Shown: one piece after another, positions 38,056 through 38,418 of the stretch
How positions within the stretch are numbered: position 1 is the first letter of the stretch
How the letters are laid out: each line of letters starts with the position of its first letter
Notes under the pieces: model-generated
Seen by the model: the letters and a program-made list of their open reading frames with translations, nothing else
Database searches by the model: none
What the model was told of the DNA's origin: nothing
NCBI GenBank assembly: GCA_004554485.1
Contig: SFLS01000020.1
Coordinates: 1-38,418, forward strand
Direction: 5' to 3'
From: Oscillospiraceae bacterium
GTDB taxonomy: Bacteria; Bacillota; Clostridia; Oscillospirales; Ruminococcaceae
Length of the DNA: 38,418 bases
Program-made: the position numbers and the translations under genes

Positions 38056-38418
38056 ATGGCCTATCGGCTGTTTTTATTCGACCTGGACGGCACGCTGGTG
38101 GATACCTCGCCTGGAATTCTGGAGGCGCTGCGCCGGATGGAGCAGGAGCTGGGGGTGGAACCGCTGCCGCAAAAGACGCTGGAAAAGTTCATCGGTCCGC
38201 CGCTGGAGTGGTCCATCGAGACCTATTACGGGGTGGACGCCGAAACCGCCGCGCGGTGGGCCAAGGTGTACCGCCGCATTTACGGCGAGGGCGGCTGCAT
38301 CCGCCATTCCCGCCTGTATCCCTATATTCGGGAATCGCTGGAGCTGATCCGGCAGCAGGGCGGCAAAAGCGCCGTGACCTCCCTGAAGATCGACGAGATG
38401 GTGACGCTGACGCTGGAT
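38056..38418 (+). CDS. HAD-superfamily phosphatase, phosphoglycolate-phosphatase-like (partial, 5' end)
   Basis: The frame begins at ATG 38056 after AAAGGAG and runs off the window end. The first 121 residues are visible. LFLFDLDGTLVDTSPGILEA (about residues 5-24) carries the nucleophile DxD motif of HAD phosphatases. A cap domain follows, with FIGPPLEWSIETYYG, and then motif II SAVTSLK. The Gph/PGP-like subfamily fits best (removal of phosphate from phosphoglycolate or similar metabolites). The C-terminal motifs III and IV are outside the window. A GC-rich hairpin at about 38002-38036 separates it from the upstream gene. Confidence 0.88.
   Translation, partial: MAYRLFLFDLDGTLVDTSPGILEALRRMEQELGVEPLPQKTLEKFIGPPLEWSIETYYGVDAETAARWAKVYRRIYGEGGCIRHSRLYPYIRESLELIRQQGGKSAVTSLKIDEMVTLTLD

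Noticed and set aside
1..38418. CRISPR arrays, insertion sequences, rRNA genes
   Set aside because: I saw no regularly spaced direct repeats, transposase genes or rRNA sequence.

Overview
The window is GC-rich, gene-dense chromosomal DNA. It looks like a Gram-positive anaerobe of the Clostridia, most likely an Oscillospirales/Ruminococcaceae-type gut bacterium. That placement is my inference from family content: Rnf-type membrane proteins, Rex, a tryptophan T-box, a BofC-like protein, DUF5685/J-domain genes and strong AGGAGG ribosome sites. No species can be named from the sequence alone.

Layout. 1-4.4 kb: the tail of a 4Fe-4S protein, then a leftward operon of arginase, MurE ligase, FemAB-type aminoacyltransferase and possibly a deoxyinosine DNA glycosylase (cell-wall precursor and bridge chemistry). 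4.7-10.2 kb: a rightward operon of rpe, four Rnf-like genes in the order C-D-E-A, and a membrane-anchored glycoside-hydrolase-like protein. The Rnf-like proteins are homologous to the ion-pumping complex but lack several cofactor-binding residues, and rnfG and rnfB are not here. 10.5-19 kb: a BofC-like protein, a class A penicillin-binding protein, a uridine-kinase-like protein, a Zur/ZnuC/ZnuB metal-uptake operon, a membrane protein gene broken by one in-frame TAG, and MltG. 19.1-23.5 kb: a small membrane protein, RecD2, ComF and MreB. 23.7-29.2 kb: a two-gene KdpE/KdpD-type system whose kinase lacks the N-terminal sensor, a 48-residue membrane peptide, an alpha/beta hydrolase, a stand-alone universal-stress domain, Rex and RsmA.

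29.5-32.7 kb is an accessory island directly downstream of a tRNA-Leu(GAG). It has a phage-type repressor, an elaborate operator region (CTCATA/TATGAG palindromes interleaved with GAAAnCACnnGAAA repeats), a DUF6273 protein, an XhlA-like coiled-coil membrane protein and a holin. No integrase, endolysin, capsid or terminase is visible. 32.7-35.8 kb is a T-box riboswitch with a UGG specifier controlling a TrpXYZ-type ABC transporter. The window closes with DUF5685, J-domain and membrane-protein genes and the start of a HAD phosphatase.

The observations I would follow first are: (1) two intergenic GC-rich elements that fold as near-perfect four-way junctions, one outer stem with three inner hairpins and almost no unpaired bases; (2) the Rnf-like CDEA operon stripped of cofactor residues; (3) the operator-controlled DUF6273-holin cassette next to the tRNA; (4) the arginase-MurE-FemAB operon whose MurE lacks the usual DNPR motif, hinting at a third residue other than diaminopimelate.
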